DNA of 64,000 bases from Labrys monachus (GCF_030814655.1 NZ_JAUSVK010000001.1:627043-691042); one strand, 5' to 3'; positions 26,897 to 36,524 are shown, numbered from the stretch's first letter. Notes: a model not told the origin generated them from the sequence alone. A program made the numbers and translations.

Positions 26897-27050
26897 CCCA
26901 GGGTTGCGAATTCAGGTTCATTTCCAACAGGCGTCGTGTCCGTCATCCCCGGCGAGCGCAGCGAGGAAAGGGGATCCATGACGCAGGGGCGGCGTTCTGG
27001 CCCATGGTTTCTCTTCCCTCGCCGCTGCGCGGCTCGCCGAGAATGACGGA
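26897..27050 (-). repeat. Dispersed palindromic intergenic repeat, copy B
   Basis: The inverted copy of the element at 2402-2539. Read on the minus strand it shares the opening CCGTCATTCTCGGCGAG, the centre ATGGGCCAGAACGCC, CATGGATCCCCTTTCCTCGC, CTCGCCGGGGATGACGG and the end AATGAACCTGAATTCGCA. A short extra stretch (CCGCGCAGCGG) is present near one end. It is non-coding. Confidence 0.75.
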
Positions 27051-27281
27051 GCGTTATCGAGCCGCCCTCCCACCCCGTCTCGTCAGGCCTTTGTCAACCT
27101 GCATTCGGAGCCCTGGCGCTGCCGGGCCCGGCTTGCCTCCCCTTCCCAAAGATCCTATCCCTGGGCATTAATTCGGGCCGACGGGTTTCCTGAACCGGAT
27201 TATGCGCTAGAAGAAAATTTTGGGATGGAACTGTTTCCGGTGCGGCGGGGCGCGCGCCGGAGGAAATGAAGAGGCGTGGCA

Positions 27282-28286
27282 ATGAAGGTCTTGATTTTGG
27301 GCGCGGCTGGCATGATCGGCCGCAAGCTGTTGGAGAGCATCGCCCGGGACGGCACGCTCGGCGGCAAGCGCGTCGACGAAGCCGTGCTCAGCGATGTCGT
27401 GTTGCCGGCTGTCCCGGCCGGCCTGCCGTTCGCCTGCAGCGCCTCGCAGGACGATCTGCCGGCCCCGGGCGTGGTGGAGCGCCTGATCGGCGGGCGGCCC
27501 GACGTGATCATCCATCTCGCCGCCATCGTCTCCGGCGAGGCGGAGGCCGATTTCGACAAGGGCTACCGCATCAATCTCGAAGGCACGCAGCGCCTGTTCG
27601 ATGCCATCCGCCTGGCGCATGGCGCGAGCCGGCCCGGCGAGGGCTATTTCCCGCGCGTGATCTTCTCCTCCTCCATCGCGGTGTTCGGCGCGCCGTTCCC
27701 CGACCGCATCGGCGACGAGTTCTTCACCACGCCGCTCACCTCCTACGGCACGCAGAAGGCGATCGGCGAACTCCTCCTCGCCGATTACAGCCGGCGCGGC
27801 TTCTTCGACGGCATCGGCATCCGCCTGCCGACCATCGCGATCCGCCCGGGCAAGCCCAACAAGGCGGCGTCCGGCTTCTTCTCCGGCATCCTGCGCGAGC
27901 CGCTGAACGGCCAGGAGGCGGTCCTTCCGGTTTCCGACCAGGTCAGGCACTGGTTCGCGAGCCCGCGCTCGGCCGTCGGCTTCCTGCACCATGCCGCCGC
28001 GATCGACACGTCCCGCCTCGGGGCGCGGCGCAACCTCAACATGCCCGGCCTCTCCGCGACGGTCGCCGAGGAGATCGAGGCGCTGCGGCGGGCCGCCGGC
28101 GACAAGGCGGTGGCGCTGATCCGGCGCGAATCCGATCCGGTGATCGAGAAGATCGTCGCGGGCTGGGCGCGCGACTTCGACACCACCCGCGCCCTTTCGC
28201 TCGGCTTCACCGCCGACCGCGACATGGATGCGATCGTCGAGGCCTATATCGACGAGGAACTGGGCGGCAAGCGTCCCCAATTCTGA
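27282..28286 (+). CDS. denD: NAD-dependent epimerase/dehydratase-fold D-erythronate dehydrogenase (DenD-like)
   Basis: 334 aa extended SDR. The NAD motif GAAGMIG is at the N-terminus, and the active site has SSSIAVFG (Ser) and YGTQKAIGE (YxxxK intact). Sequence character through PTIAIRPGKPNKAASGFFSGI matches DenD, which oxidises C2 of D-erythronate in four-carbon sugar-acid catabolism. The ATG at 27282 with GAGG 7 nt upstream is preferred to the GTG at 27276. The downstream 2-hydroxyacid dehydrogenase fits a sugar-acid route, though the kinase and decarboxylase/isomerase partners are not in the window. Confidence 0.82.
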   Translation: MKVLILGAAGMIGRKLLESIARDGTLGGKRVDEAVLSDVVLPAVPAGLPFACSASQDDLPAPGVVERLIGGRPDVIIHLAAIVSGEAEADFDKGYRINLEGTQRLFDAIRLAHGASRPGEGYFPRVIFSSSIAVFGAPFPDRIGDEFFTTPLTSYGTQKAIGELLLADYSRRGFFDGIGIRLPTIAIRPGKPNKAASGFFSGILREPLNGQEAVLPVSDQVRHWFASPRSAVGFLHHAAAIDTSRLGARRNLNMPGLSATVAEEIEALRRAAGDKAVALIRRESDPVIEKIVAGWARDFDTTRALSLGFTADRDMDAIVEAYIDEELGGKRPQF

Positions 28287-28381
28287 AGTCCCGGCGAGCG
28301 CGGCGAGATGTCCGCCGGACAGCCGCGCTCCCGCCCCCTATGCTCGCTGCCCCGACGCCTCATACCGGAATGCCGCCCGCC

Positions 28382-29347
28382 ATGCCCGCTCCCGATCTTC
28401 TCATGCCCCGTCCGCTCCTGCCGCAGACCATCGCCGCCCTGGAGCGGGAATTCACCGTGCACAAGCTCTGGGAGGCGAAAGACCCGGATGCGGCGATGGC
28501 GCAGATCGCCGGCCTCGTGCGTTTCATCGCCGCCGGCGCGCACGCCCCGGTCGACGAAGCCCTGATCAAGGCGCTGCCCAAGCTCGAGCTGGTGGCGAAT
28601 TTCGGCGTCGGCTATGATTCGGTCGATGCCGCTGCCGCCGCCCGCCATGGCGTGGTCGTCACCAACACGCCGGACGTCCTCAACGAGGAAGTCGCCGACG
28701 TCGCCCTCGGCCTGCTCATCGCCACGGCGCGGGAATTCCCGCAGGCCGACCGCTATCTGCGCGAGGGCAAATGGCTCAAGAGCGCCTATCCGCTGACCCG
28801 CGGCACGCTGCGCGGCCGTACGCTCGGCATCGTCGGCCTCGGCCGCATCGGCAAGGCGATCGCCAAGCGCGCCGAGGCCTTCGGCCTGAAGATCGCCTAT
28901 CACAGCCGCCGCAGGCAGGCGGATTCGCCCTATGCCTATTATCCGACGCTGCTGGAACTCGCCGAAGCGGTCGACACGCTGATGCTGATCGTGCCGGGCG
29001 GCGCGGAAACCCGCAACATGGTCAATGCCGAGGTGCTGAAGGCGCTCGGCCCGAACGGCATCCTGATCAACATGGCGCGGGGCACCGTGGTCGACGAGGC
29101 GGCGCTGGCCGAGGCGCTGGCCTCCGGACAGATCCTGGCGGCGGGCCTCGACGTCTTCGCCGACGAGCCGAATGTGCCGGCCAGCCTGATCGGCCTCGCC
29201 AATACCGTGCTGCTGCCGCATATCGGCTCCGCATCGGTGCATACGCGCGAGGCGATGGGGCAATTGCTGATCGACAATCTCGTTTCGTGGCGCGACGGCA
29301 AGGGGCCGCTGACGCCGGTTCCCGAAACGCCCTGGCCGCGCGCGTAG
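28382..29347 (+). CDS. D-isomer-specific 2-hydroxyacid dehydrogenase (glyoxylate/hydroxypyruvate reductase type)
   Basis: 321 aa NAD(P)-dependent enzyme. The substrate loop VANFGVGYDSVD is present, followed by the nucleotide motif GIVGLGRIG and the catalytic triad Arg (NMARGTVVDE), Glu (DVFADEPNVP) and His (LLPHIGSAS). It reduces 2-oxo acids such as glyoxylate or hydroxypyruvate. It lies 95 bp downstream of the DenD-like gene in the same direction and is probably in one transcript. The ATG at 28382 is chosen from several in-frame ATGs because the conserved domain begins just after it. Confidence 0.9.
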   Translation: MPAPDLLMPRPLLPQTIAALEREFTVHKLWEAKDPDAAMAQIAGLVRFIAAGAHAPVDEALIKALPKLELVANFGVGYDSVDAAAAARHGVVVTNTPDVLNEEVADVALGLLIATAREFPQADRYLREGKWLKSAYPLTRGTLRGRTLGIVGLGRIGKAIAKRAEAFGLKIAYHSRRRQADSPYAYYPTLLELAEAVDTLMLIVPGGAETRNMVNAEVLKALGPNGILINMARGTVVDEAALAEALASGQILAAGLDVFADEPNVPASLIGLANTVLLPHIGSASVHTREAMGQLLIDNLVSWRDGKGPLTPVPETPWPRA

Positions 29348-29452
29348 AGCATTTTCCGGAGAAGGGGCCTCGCCTCGCAGCGATGAGCGGGGCGTTTCAA
29401 GCTTCATGCCCGCCGGCAGGCGTGACGCAGGGGCGCACCGGCGATCGGACGA

Positions 29453-29947
29453 TCACGCCTCGTCGGCATCGCCTTCGTCGGCGGCCTCGTCCTCGTCGGC
29501 TTCCATCTCGCTGCCCTGGGCATGGCGGAAGCCCTTCTCGACGCGGCGGAGCAGCTTGCGCAGGCGCTTGCGCTCCTTGCCGTCGAGATGGCTGGTCGCC
29601 TCGGCCTCGATGTCGATGGCGAGGGCGGCGATCGCCGTCGCCTTGTCGCGGCCGGCGGCCGTGAGGGCGACGCGCACGACCCGTCCGTCGCCATCGGACA
29701 GCTTGCGCTCGATCAGCCCGGCGGCGGAGAGCCGGGCAATGGTCTTGGAGGCGGTGGGCGGGCGCACCCGCAGCATTTCGGCAAGCTCGCTCATCGAGAT
29801 CGCCTCCCGCCCGGACAGCGCTTCCAGCACCTGTTCCTGGCCGGGAAACAGGCCGAGGCTCTCCAGCAGCTTGGCCGTGCGGGCCCGGTGCAGGCGGGCG
29901 ACATGGATCAACTGGTAGCCGATCGTCTTCGAGGCCGGGTGTCGCAT
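29453..29947 (-). CDS. MarR-family transcriptional regulator with acidic tail
   Basis: 164 aa winged-helix regulator. The HTH is visible around SMSELAEMLRVRPPTASKTIARLSAAGLIERK, with the wing SDGDGRVVRVALTAAGRD. The last 20 residues are strongly acidic (EMEADEDEAADEGDADEA), unusual for the family. The start at 29947 (MRHPASKTIGY) is preferred; the frame is open further upstream to 30025 but that extension is not MarR-like. It lies downstream of the flavodoxin-fold reductase gene on the same strand. Target is unknown. Confidence 0.88.
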   Translation of the reverse strand: MRHPASKTIGYQLIHVARLHRARTAKLLESLGLFPGQEQVLEALSGREAISMSELAEMLRVRPPTASKTIARLSAAGLIERKLSDGDGRVVRVALTAAGRDKATAIAALAIDIEAEATSHLDGKERKRLRKLLRRVEKGFRHAQGSEMEADEDEAADEGDADEA

Positions 29948-30089
29948 GGCAATGGTCCGCCGGCTGAGAAAATGAGGTAGCCGGCTGAACATGCACTTTC
30001 TGGCGGAAAATGTCGAGCTTGCCATGCCTCTGCATGCCGCCGGCGCCGGCTTTGCCGGCCGGAGGGCGCTTTCCCGCGCCGCGGCGGCC

Positions 30090-30671
30090 TCAGAATCGGG
30101 CGAATGCCGCCTCCACGCGGCGCAGGAACGCCGCGCGGGTGCGCTCGGTTGATTCGTTCATCGAATAGTGGGCGAGATAGCGGAACGGGGCGAACGGCTT
30201 CACCGCCCCGCGCAGCATGCGCATGACCAGGCGCCGCGGCGGATCGCCGAGAAGGAAGGCGGCCCAGCGCGAGCCGCCATAGCTCGTCACCGCGACGACC
30301 TTGCGGATATTGTGCAGGCATCCCTTCGTCCTGCCGTCGACGATGTGGAAGGACACGCCGGGCAGGAACACCCTGTCGAAATATCCTTTCAGGATGGCCG
30401 GGAAGCCGTAGTTCCAGACCGGACACATGATCACCAGCGCCTCCGCCTTGCGCAGCCGCTCGACATAGCCGGCCACCGGCCCGGTATTGCGGGCCGGATC
30501 GTCGTAGGCGCGCCGTTCTTCGGCCGTCAGCACCGGCTGGAAATTCTCGGCATAGAGATCGCAATCGTCGACCTCATGGCCCGCCGAGCGCAGGACCGCC
30601 ACCGCCCTCGTATGCAGCGCCGCCGCGAAGGATTCCCCGCAGGGATGGGCATAGAGCACGAGGACGCGCAT
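30090..30671 (-). CDS. NAD(P)H dehydrogenase (quinone)/flavodoxin-fold oxidoreductase
   Basis: 193 aa Flavodoxin_2 family protein related to NQO1/KefF/MdaB. Features are MRVLVLYAHPCGESFAAAL (FMN-phosphate region), VIMCPVWNYGFPAILKGYFDRVF (isoalloxazine-binding loop) and VTSYGGSRW. It carries out two-electron reduction of quinones or similar compounds with FMN, in the cytoplasm. GGGAGG 4 nt upstream favours ATG 30671 over GTG 30683. The downstream MarR gene may regulate it. Confidence 0.9.
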   Translation of the reverse strand: MRVLVLYAHPCGESFAAALHTRAVAVLRSAGHEVDDCDLYAENFQPVLTAEERRAYDDPARNTGPVAGYVERLRKAEALVIMCPVWNYGFPAILKGYFDRVFLPGVSFHIVDGRTKGCLHNIRKVVAVTSYGGSRWAAFLLGDPPRRLVMRMLRGAVKPFAPFRYLAHYSMNESTERTRAAFLRRVEAAFARF

Positions 30672-30716
30672 CGGGCCTCCCACCTGCGGGCCACGGCGAG
30701 GCCGGCGCCGTGCCCG

Positions 30717-31019
30717 TCAGGCCTTCATCTCGACTTCCACGAACGCCATCGCACCGGTTCCGGCATTGATGACGTTGTGCTCGACGCCCGCCGGCCTCGA
30801 ATAGCTGACACCTGCCGTGAGCGGGACGAGCTTTTCGCCCTGCGCGTCGACCATGCGCAGGACGCCGTCCATCAGCGGCACCACCGCATAGGGGAACTCG
30901 TGGCGATGCCAGCCGGTTTCGGTGCCCGGCGAGAAATCATACCGCGTGATCCGCACACGCTCGTCGTCGATCTGGCGCGTGGCGATGGCGAGATTGTCGC
31001 CGCTCTGACTGCCGCACAT
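30717..31019 (-). CDS. Single-domain cupin protein
   Basis: 100 aa. Cupin motif 1 is partly visible (PGTETGWHRHEFPYAVVPLMDG) and motif 2 follows (AGVSYSRPAGVEHNVINAG). H38, H40 and the C-terminal His could bind a metal. Such small cupins are often isomerases, dioxygenases or binding proteins, and the role cannot be narrowed here. It is a same-strand neighbour of the flavodoxin-fold reductase gene (45-bp gap), so an operon is possible. Confidence 0.85.
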   Translation of the reverse strand: MCGSQSGDNLAIATRQIDDERVRITRYDFSPGTETGWHRHEFPYAVVPLMDGVLRMVDAQGEKLVPLTAGVSYSRPAGVEHNVINAGTGAMAFVEVEMKA

Positions 31020-31187
31020 GGGTCATCCTCCCGATCCGATACCGCAACGCATCGGCCGGCGGCCGTGCGCGGACGGAGTGTGAAACGGAACGCGGGCTTT
31101 GTCGAAGGTTAAGGCGGCGGAAAGAGACAGGACGGACAGGCGTCCGGCCCGCCGCCTCCTGCCGCCGGTCGGGAAGGCGGTTGCGGT

Positions 31188-34100
31188 TCAGCCGGCCGCC
31201 TTCGGCTCCTTGACCCGGTACCACGTCACATACAGCGCCGGCAGGAAGAGCAATGTCAGCAGCGTCGCCACCAGGATGCCGCCGATCATGGCGTAGGCCA
31301 TCGGGCCCCAGAACACCTCGCGCGCGATCGGGATCATGCCGAGGCTCGCCGCGGCGGCCGTCAGCAGGATCGGGCGCATGCGGTGGACGGTGGCGTTGAC
31401 CACGGCAGCCCAGCGCTCCATGCCTTCCCGCTCGTGATCCTCGATCTGCTTCACCAGGATCACCGAGTTGCGGATGATGATGCCGATCAGCGCGAGCACG
31501 CCGAGGATCGCCACGAAGCCGAGGGGCTGGCCGAAGGGGAGCAGCCCGAGCACCACGCCGATCAGGCCGAGGGGCGCCACGCTGACGACCAGGAACAGCT
31601 TCTGGAAGCTCTGCAACTGGATCATCAGCACCGTGAGCATCGTCAGCAGCATGATCGGCACGATCGCCACGATCGGCGACTGGCCCTTGCCGGCCGCCTC
31701 CACCGCACCGCCGACCTCCAGCTTGAAATAGGGCGGCAACTGGGCCGAGAAGGCCGCGATCTTCGCCTGCAGGTGCTGCACCACCGTGGCCGGCTGGATG
31801 TCGCCGACGACGGCGGCGCTGACGGTGACGGTCGGCAGGCGCGAGCGGCGCCAGACGATCGGCTGTTCCATGGCGTAGCCGATAGTCGCCACCGCGCGCA
31901 GCGGCACCACCGTGCCGCCCGTCAGGGAGATCTGCAGGTTCTCCAGCGTTTCCAGCGAATCGCGCTGGTCCGCCTGGGCGCGCCCGACCACGTTGACGAG
32001 GTAGATGTCGTCACGGACCTGCGTGAAGGCCGATCCCGCCAGTGTCCCGTTGAGGATCGAGGCGATGTCCTGCGAGGTCACGCCGAGCAGGCGGGCCTTG
32101 TTCTGGTCGACTTCGACGCGCAGCACCCGGCCCGGCTCGTTCCAGTCATAGGTGATCGTACCCAGGCTGGGATCGTCGGCGATGACGCCGGCCAGCTTGA
32201 TCGCCTGCTCGCGCACGCCCTGGATGTCGGGGCCGCTGACGCGATACTGCACCGGCCGGCCGACCGGCGGGCCGAGTTCGAGGGGATGCACCAGCACGTC
32301 GATGCCGACGAACTTGTCGCGTGCCAGCGTATCGAGCCTGGCCCGTACGCGTTCGCGGGCTTCGAGCCCCTTGGTCACCACCACGATCTGGCCGAAGAAG
32401 GGATTGGAAAGCTGCTGGTCGAGCGGCAGATAGAAGCGCACGGCCCCCTGTCCGACATAGGAACTCCAGCGCTCGACATCGTCGTCGCCGACGAAGGCCT
32501 TCTCGAAATCGTCCATCCGCGCCTTGGTCTCGGCGATCGTGCTGTTCTGCGGCAAGGTCATGTCGACCAGCAGTTCCGGCCGGTCGGACGAGGGGAAGAA
32601 CTGCTGCTGCACATGGCCCATGCCCACCACCGACGCCGCGAGCAGGCCGAGGCAGACGGCGATGGTCAACCAGCGCCAGCGCATCGCGCCGAGCAGCAGC
32701 GCCTTGAAGGCTGCGGTGAAGCGGCTCGGCTTTTCGTCATGCCTCTTCATGCTCCTCGGCAGGATGGTCACGCCGAGCAGCGGCGCGAAGACCACCGCGA
32801 CGATCCAGGAGACCAGCAGGGCGACGGCGATCACCACGAAAAGGGTGAAGGTGTACTGGCCGGCCGAACTGTCGTTGAGGCCGATGGGAATGAAGCCGGC
32901 GACCGTGACGAGCGTGCCGGTGAGCATCGGCATGGCGGTGGAGGTGAAGGCATAGGTCGCGGCTTTGCGGAGCGTATCGCCCGCCTCGAGCCGGCTGATC
33001 ATCATCTCCACGGTGATCATGGCGTCATCGACGAGCAGGCCGAGCGCGATGATCAGGGCGCCGAGCGAAATACGCTGCAGCGAGATGCCGCTATATTCCA
33101 TCACGATGAAGACGATGGCGAGCACCAGCGGAATCGAGATCGCCACCACCAGCCCGGCCCGCAGGCCGAGGCTGACGAAACTGACCGCCATCACGATGAT
33201 CACCGCTTCCATCAGCGCACGCGTGAAGCCGGAAATCGCCTCCTCCACGACCGCCGGCTGGTCGGAGACGAGATGGACGCCGACGCCGATCGGCAGCGTG
33301 GCGGTGACGTCCTTCATCGCCGCCTTCAAGTCCTCGCCGAACTGCAGCAGATTGCCGTTCGGCGCCATGGCGACGGCAAGGCCGATGGCGGGCTGCCCGT
33401 CATAGCGAAACAGGGACGATGGGGGGTCTTCGTAGCCCCGCGTGATGGTGGCGACATCGCTGAGGCGGAAGAAGCGGTCGTTCACCCGCAGATTGATGGC
33501 GCGCAGATCGTCCTCCGACTTGAAGCCGCCGCCGACGCGGACGCTGACGCGATCTTCTCCGGCCTGTACCACGCCCGAGGCCGACACGGCGTTCTGCGCC
33601 TGGAGCGAGGCAATGACGGATTGGCGATCGACGCCCAGGCTCGACAGCCGCCCGGTGTCGAAGTCGAGATAGATCACCTCGTCGAGGGCGCCCAGGATCT
33701 GGGTCTTGCCGGCGCCCGGCACCGAGAGCACGCGGTTGCGCACCACTTCGACATAGTCGCGCAACTGGCGGAAGCTGATGCCGTCGGCCGTGAAGGCGTA
33801 GACATTGCCGTAGACGTCGCCGAACTCGTCGTTGAAATAGGGGCCCTGCACGCCGCTCGGCAGCGTGTACCAGATGTCGTTCACATGCTTGCGGATCTGG
33901 TAGAAGGCATCCGACAGCGCCCGCCCGTTGGTGGTGTCCTTCAGGTTGACCATGATGGTCGCGCTGCCGGGCTTGGTGTAGCTGCGGGTGTAGTCGAGCG
34001 TGGCGATCTGCTGGAGTTCCTTCTCCACCCGGTCGGTGACCTGGTTGATCGTCTCGTCCAGCGTCGCGCCCGGCCACTGCACCTGCACGACCATGGTCTT

Positions 34101-34235
34101 GATGTCGAAGGACGGATCCTCCTCGCGGCCGAGCCTGGTATAGGACAGGGCGCCCGCGATCACGGCCGCGATCATCAGATACCAGATGAAGGAACGGTGG
34201 CGCAGCGCCCAGTCCGACAGATTGAGACCGTTCAT
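31188..34235 (-). CDS. RND efflux transporter permease (inner membrane)
   Basis: 1015 aa AcrB-type proton-driven pump with twelve predicted helices and two large periplasmic loops. N-terminal features are LSDWALRHRSFIWYLMIAAV, then GREEDPSFDIKTMVVQVQWPGA. The helix-4 proton-relay Asp pair is seen in LGLLVDDAMITVEMM. It probably exports drugs, solvents or detergents. It is the third gene of an operon whose ATGs overlap upstream stops by 4 bp. No TolC-type outer-membrane channel gene is in the window, so it must borrow one. Confidence 0.94.
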   Translation of the reverse strand: MNGLNLSDWALRHRSFIWYLMIAAVIAGALSYTRLGREEDPSFDIKTMVVQVQWPGATLDETINQVTDRVEKELQQIATLDYTRSYTKPGSATIMVNLKDTTNGRALSDAFYQIRKHVNDIWYTLPSGVQGPYFNDEFGDVYGNVYAFTADGISFRQLRDYVEVVRNRVLSVPGAGKTQILGALDEVIYLDFDTGRLSSLGVDRQSVIASLQAQNAVSASGVVQAGEDRVSVRVGGGFKSEDDLRAINLRVNDRFFRLSDVATITRGYEDPPSSLFRYDGQPAIGLAVAMAPNGNLLQFGEDLKAAMKDVTATLPIGVGVHLVSDQPAVVEEAISGFTRALMEAVIIVMAVSFVSLGLRAGLVVAISIPLVLAIVFIVMEYSGISLQRISLGALIIALGLLVDDAMITVEMMISRLEAGDTLRKAATYAFTSTAMPMLTGTLVTVAGFIPIGLNDSSAGQYTFTLFVVIAVALLVSWIVAVVFAPLLGVTILPRSMKRHDEKPSRFTAAFKALLLGAMRWRWLTIAVCLGLLAASVVGMGHVQQQFFPSSDRPELLVDMTLPQNSTIAETKARMDDFEKAFVGDDDVERWSSYVGQGAVRFYLPLDQQLSNPFFGQIVVVTKGLEARERVRARLDTLARDKFVGIDVLVHPLELGPPVGRPVQYRVSGPDIQGVREQAIKLAGVIADDPSLGTITYDWNEPGRVLRVEVDQNKARLLGVTSQDIASILNGTLAGSAFTQVRDDIYLVNVVGRAQADQRDSLETLENLQISLTGGTVVPLRAVATIGYAMEQPIVWRRSRLPTVTVSAAVVGDIQPATVVQHLQAKIAAFSAQLPPYFKLEVGGAVEAAGKGQSPIVAIVPIMLLTMLTVLMIQLQSFQKLFLVVSVAPLGLIGVVLGLLPFGQPLGFVAILGVLALIGIIIRNSVILVKQIEDHEREGMERWAAVVNATVHRMRPILLTAAAASLGMIPIAREVFWGPMAYAMIGGILVATLLTLLFLPALYVTWYRVKEPKAAG

Positions 34236-35407
34236 TGCTGCCCCTCTGGGATCTTGTCGCCGGAAATTGCCGCGGCAGGAAGTTTCACGGCCTGCCCGGC
34301 CTGGAGAGAATCGACGCCGGCCGTCACCACGACGTCGCCCTCATGGAGGCCGTCGACGACGGCGTAGCCGTCCCTGCTGGTGACCAGCGTCACCGGACGC
34401 GTCGTGACCGCCGATTTGCCGGGATCGACGATCCACACCGAGAGCTTGTCTCCCGTCCCGACGAGCGCGGATCTGGGCACTTCGATGAAGGGGGCGACGG
34501 TGCGTACCGCCGAAACCGCAATCGTCGAGCCGAGCCGGAAGCCCTGGGGAGGATTGTCCAGCGGCAGCCGGGCTCGCCTGGTGCGCGTCACCGCATCCGA
34601 GGCCGGCGCGAGCTGGCGCAGCGTGGCGCCCGCCTTGATGCTCGCCTCGCCGGCGAGCGTGACGTCGAAGCGGGGATAGGCCTGGAGTTCCGGCGCCAGA
34701 TAGTCGGGCACGTCCACCACGGCTTCCCGCACATCCGGCCGCGCCAGGGTGACGATGACATCGCCGGCCGAAACGACCTTGCCGACATCCGAATTCACCG
34801 CGGTGATCACACCGTCATAGGGAGCGATCAGCTCGGCATAGCTCAGCACGTTCTGGGCCTGGCGCAGCGAGGCCTCGGACTGGGCGACCTTTGCCTGTGC
34901 CGTCTCGCGGGCAGCCGTGGCCGTATCGACCTGGGCCTTCGAGGCCGTTTCGGTGACGGCGAGGGTCTTGCTGCGGTTCTCGGTCAGCACGGCATTGGCA
35001 AGCTGGGCCTTGGCGTTGGCGAGGTCGGCCTGCGCCGACTGCACGGCGAGCCGCAGCAGCGTGGCGTCCACGGCCGAGAGCCTCTGGCCCTGCTTGACCT
35101 GATCTCCGACATTGACCTCGCGCGCAATGATGCGTCCGCCGACCTGGAAGCCGAGATTGGTCTGGTAGCGCGCCTCGACGCTGCCGATGAACGGGCCGAA
35201 CGTCGCGATGCTGCGGGCGTGGGCGGTGACGGTGAGGACGGGCCGGACCGGCTCCTGGGCGAGGGCGGGCACGGCTGCGAGGAGGAGGGCCGTGGCCAGT
35301 GCCATGCGCCCTTTCGCCCGCCCTCGGAAAGGGAGGACAAGGGCGCGCGGCACGTCACCGGCCTTGCCGCCGACGGCCGTAGCAATCCGGATCAGGGTCG
35401 CTCTCAT
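34232..35407 (-). CDS. RND efflux periplasmic adaptor subunit (second)
   Basis: 391 aa membrane-fusion protein. A hydrophobic signal (ALATALLLAAVPALAQ) is followed by the lipoyl-barrel-hairpin order: GFQVGGRIIAREVNVGDQVKQGQ, a long coiled-coil hairpin (about 115-195), then LIAPYDGVITAVNSDVGKVV. The signal begins 34 residues in, so ATG 35305 is an alternative start. The annotated ATG overlaps the upstream adaptor stop (ATGA). It couples the pump to an outer-membrane channel. It is clearly different in sequence from the first adaptor, so the pair is likely heteromeric. Confidence 0.9.
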   Translation of the reverse strand: MRATLIRIATAVGGKAGDVPRALVLPFRGRAKGRMALATALLLAAVPALAQEPVRPVLTVTAHARSIATFGPFIGSVEARYQTNLGFQVGGRIIAREVNVGDQVKQGQRLSAVDATLLRLAVQSAQADLANAKAQLANAVLTENRSKTLAVTETASKAQVDTATAARETAQAKVAQSEASLRQAQNVLSYAELIAPYDGVITAVNSDVGKVVSAGDVIVTLARPDVREAVVDVPDYLAPELQAYPRFDVTLAGEASIKAGATLRQLAPASDAVTRTRRARLPLDNPPQGFRLGSTIAVSAVRTVAPFIEVPRSALVGTGDKLSVWIVDPGKSAVTTRPVTLVTSRDGYAVVDGLHEGDVVVTAGVDSLQAGQAVKLPAAAISGDKIPEGQQ

Positions 35408-36495
35408 TGATGCTGCTCCTCGACGGTTTCGACCGTCTGCCCAGGGCGGAGGAGTTGGCCGCCCTTGGTCACCACGATGTCGCCATCCTCGACGCCCGCC
35501 GACAGCACGATGGACCGGGTGGTGTAGCGATCGAGCGTGACCTCGTGCGGCGAGGCTTTCCGGGTGTCCGCGGCCACGGTCCACACCGCCGGCTTGCTGT
35601 GCCAGATGAACAGGGCCGACGCGGGCAGGACCACGCGCCTCTTGGGGGCAAGGCTCGCCCGGCCGCGGACGGCCGTACCGAGCGACATGGCGGGCGGCGT
35701 GTCCTTCAAGCCGATCTTGACGCGGATCGTGCCCTTGCTCGCATCGACGATGGGAGAAACCTCGCGCACCGTGCCCGTGGTCGTCACCTTGGGATCGGCG
35801 ACCAGTGCGATGTCGATCACGGGCGAGCCGGGCGGCTTGTTGATCACGGCCTGGTAGACGTCGAACACCGCATCGCGCGGGCCGTCCTGGGCGATGCTGA
35901 CGACGGTCTGCCCCGCCTGCACCACCTGGCCGGCCTCCACGCTCCGGGAGGTCACGGTTCCCGCCACGCCGGCCCGCAGGTCGGCATAGCCGAGCTGCTC
36001 CCGGGCCTGCGAGACCTGCGCGGTCGCCGCAGCCACCGTCGCCTGGGATATGCTGAGGTTTTCCTGGGCTGTGTCGAGCGAGCTCTGGGCGGTCGCGTTG
36101 GTGGCGATCAGGGTCTTCTGGCGCCGGTAGGCCGCCTCGTTCTGCTGCAGCTGGGCCTGGGCGGAGGCGAGGGTGGCATTGGCGGTGTCGAGGTCGATGC
36201 GCTGCTCCTTGCCGTCCACCCGGGCCAGCACCTGGTCGGGCGTGACGTGGTCGCCCACCTCCACCAGCCTTTCGACGATGCGTCCGCCGACGCGGAAGGA
36301 GATATCGCTCTGCACCTGCGCTTCGATATCGCCGGTGAGGCTGATATCGGGGCTGAAATCACCGACATGCGCGGTGACCACCATCACCCGCGTAGGCACT
36401 CCTCCGGCCGAGGCGGGTGTCAATGCGCTTCCCGCGAGGGCCATTCCGATTGCAAGGCGCCAACTCCTGCCTGGCCATGCCGCTCTGGAAATCAT
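35404..36495 (-). CDS. RND efflux periplasmic adaptor subunit (first)
   Basis: 363 aa membrane-fusion protein. It has an N-terminal signal peptide (GRSWRLAIGMALAGSALTPASA), lipoyl half-motifs SFRVGGRIVERLVEVGDHVTPDQ and DLRAGVAGTVTSRSVEAGQVVQ, and a coiled-coil hairpin between them. It is first gene of the adaptor-adaptor-pump operon and is divergent from a TetR gene; two perfect palindromes lie between them. Two adaptors with one pump is the arrangement of Pseudomonas TriABC. Confidence 0.9.
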   Translation of the reverse strand: MISRAAWPGRSWRLAIGMALAGSALTPASAGGVPTRVMVVTAHVGDFSPDISLTGDIEAQVQSDISFRVGGRIVERLVEVGDHVTPDQVLARVDGKEQRIDLDTANATLASAQAQLQQNEAAYRRQKTLIATNATAQSSLDTAQENLSISQATVAAATAQVSQAREQLGYADLRAGVAGTVTSRSVEAGQVVQAGQTVVSIAQDGPRDAVFDVYQAVINKPPGSPVIDIALVADPKVTTTGTVREVSPIVDASKGTIRVKIGLKDTPPAMSLGTAVRGRASLAPKRRVVLPASALFIWHSKPAVWTVAADTRKASPHEVTLDRYTTRSIVLSAGVEDGDIVVTKGGQLLRPGQTVETVEEQHQ

Positions 36496-36514
36496 CGCTG
36501 TCCTCGCTGTATGC

Positions 36515-36524
36515 CAGACGTCTG
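36515..36524. promoter_or_regulatory. Palindrome near the efflux operon start
   Basis: CAGACGTCTG is a perfect 10-bp palindrome 20 bp upstream of the first adaptor ATG. It shares the core CAGACG with the larger palindrome at 36566-36585, so it may be a second, weaker site for the same TetR protein. Confidence 0.4.

Noticed and set aside
31383-34367. 994-codon open frame opposite the RND pump
   Set aside because: A shadow of the pump gene, full of His/Asp/Arg low-complexity sequence and with no domain.
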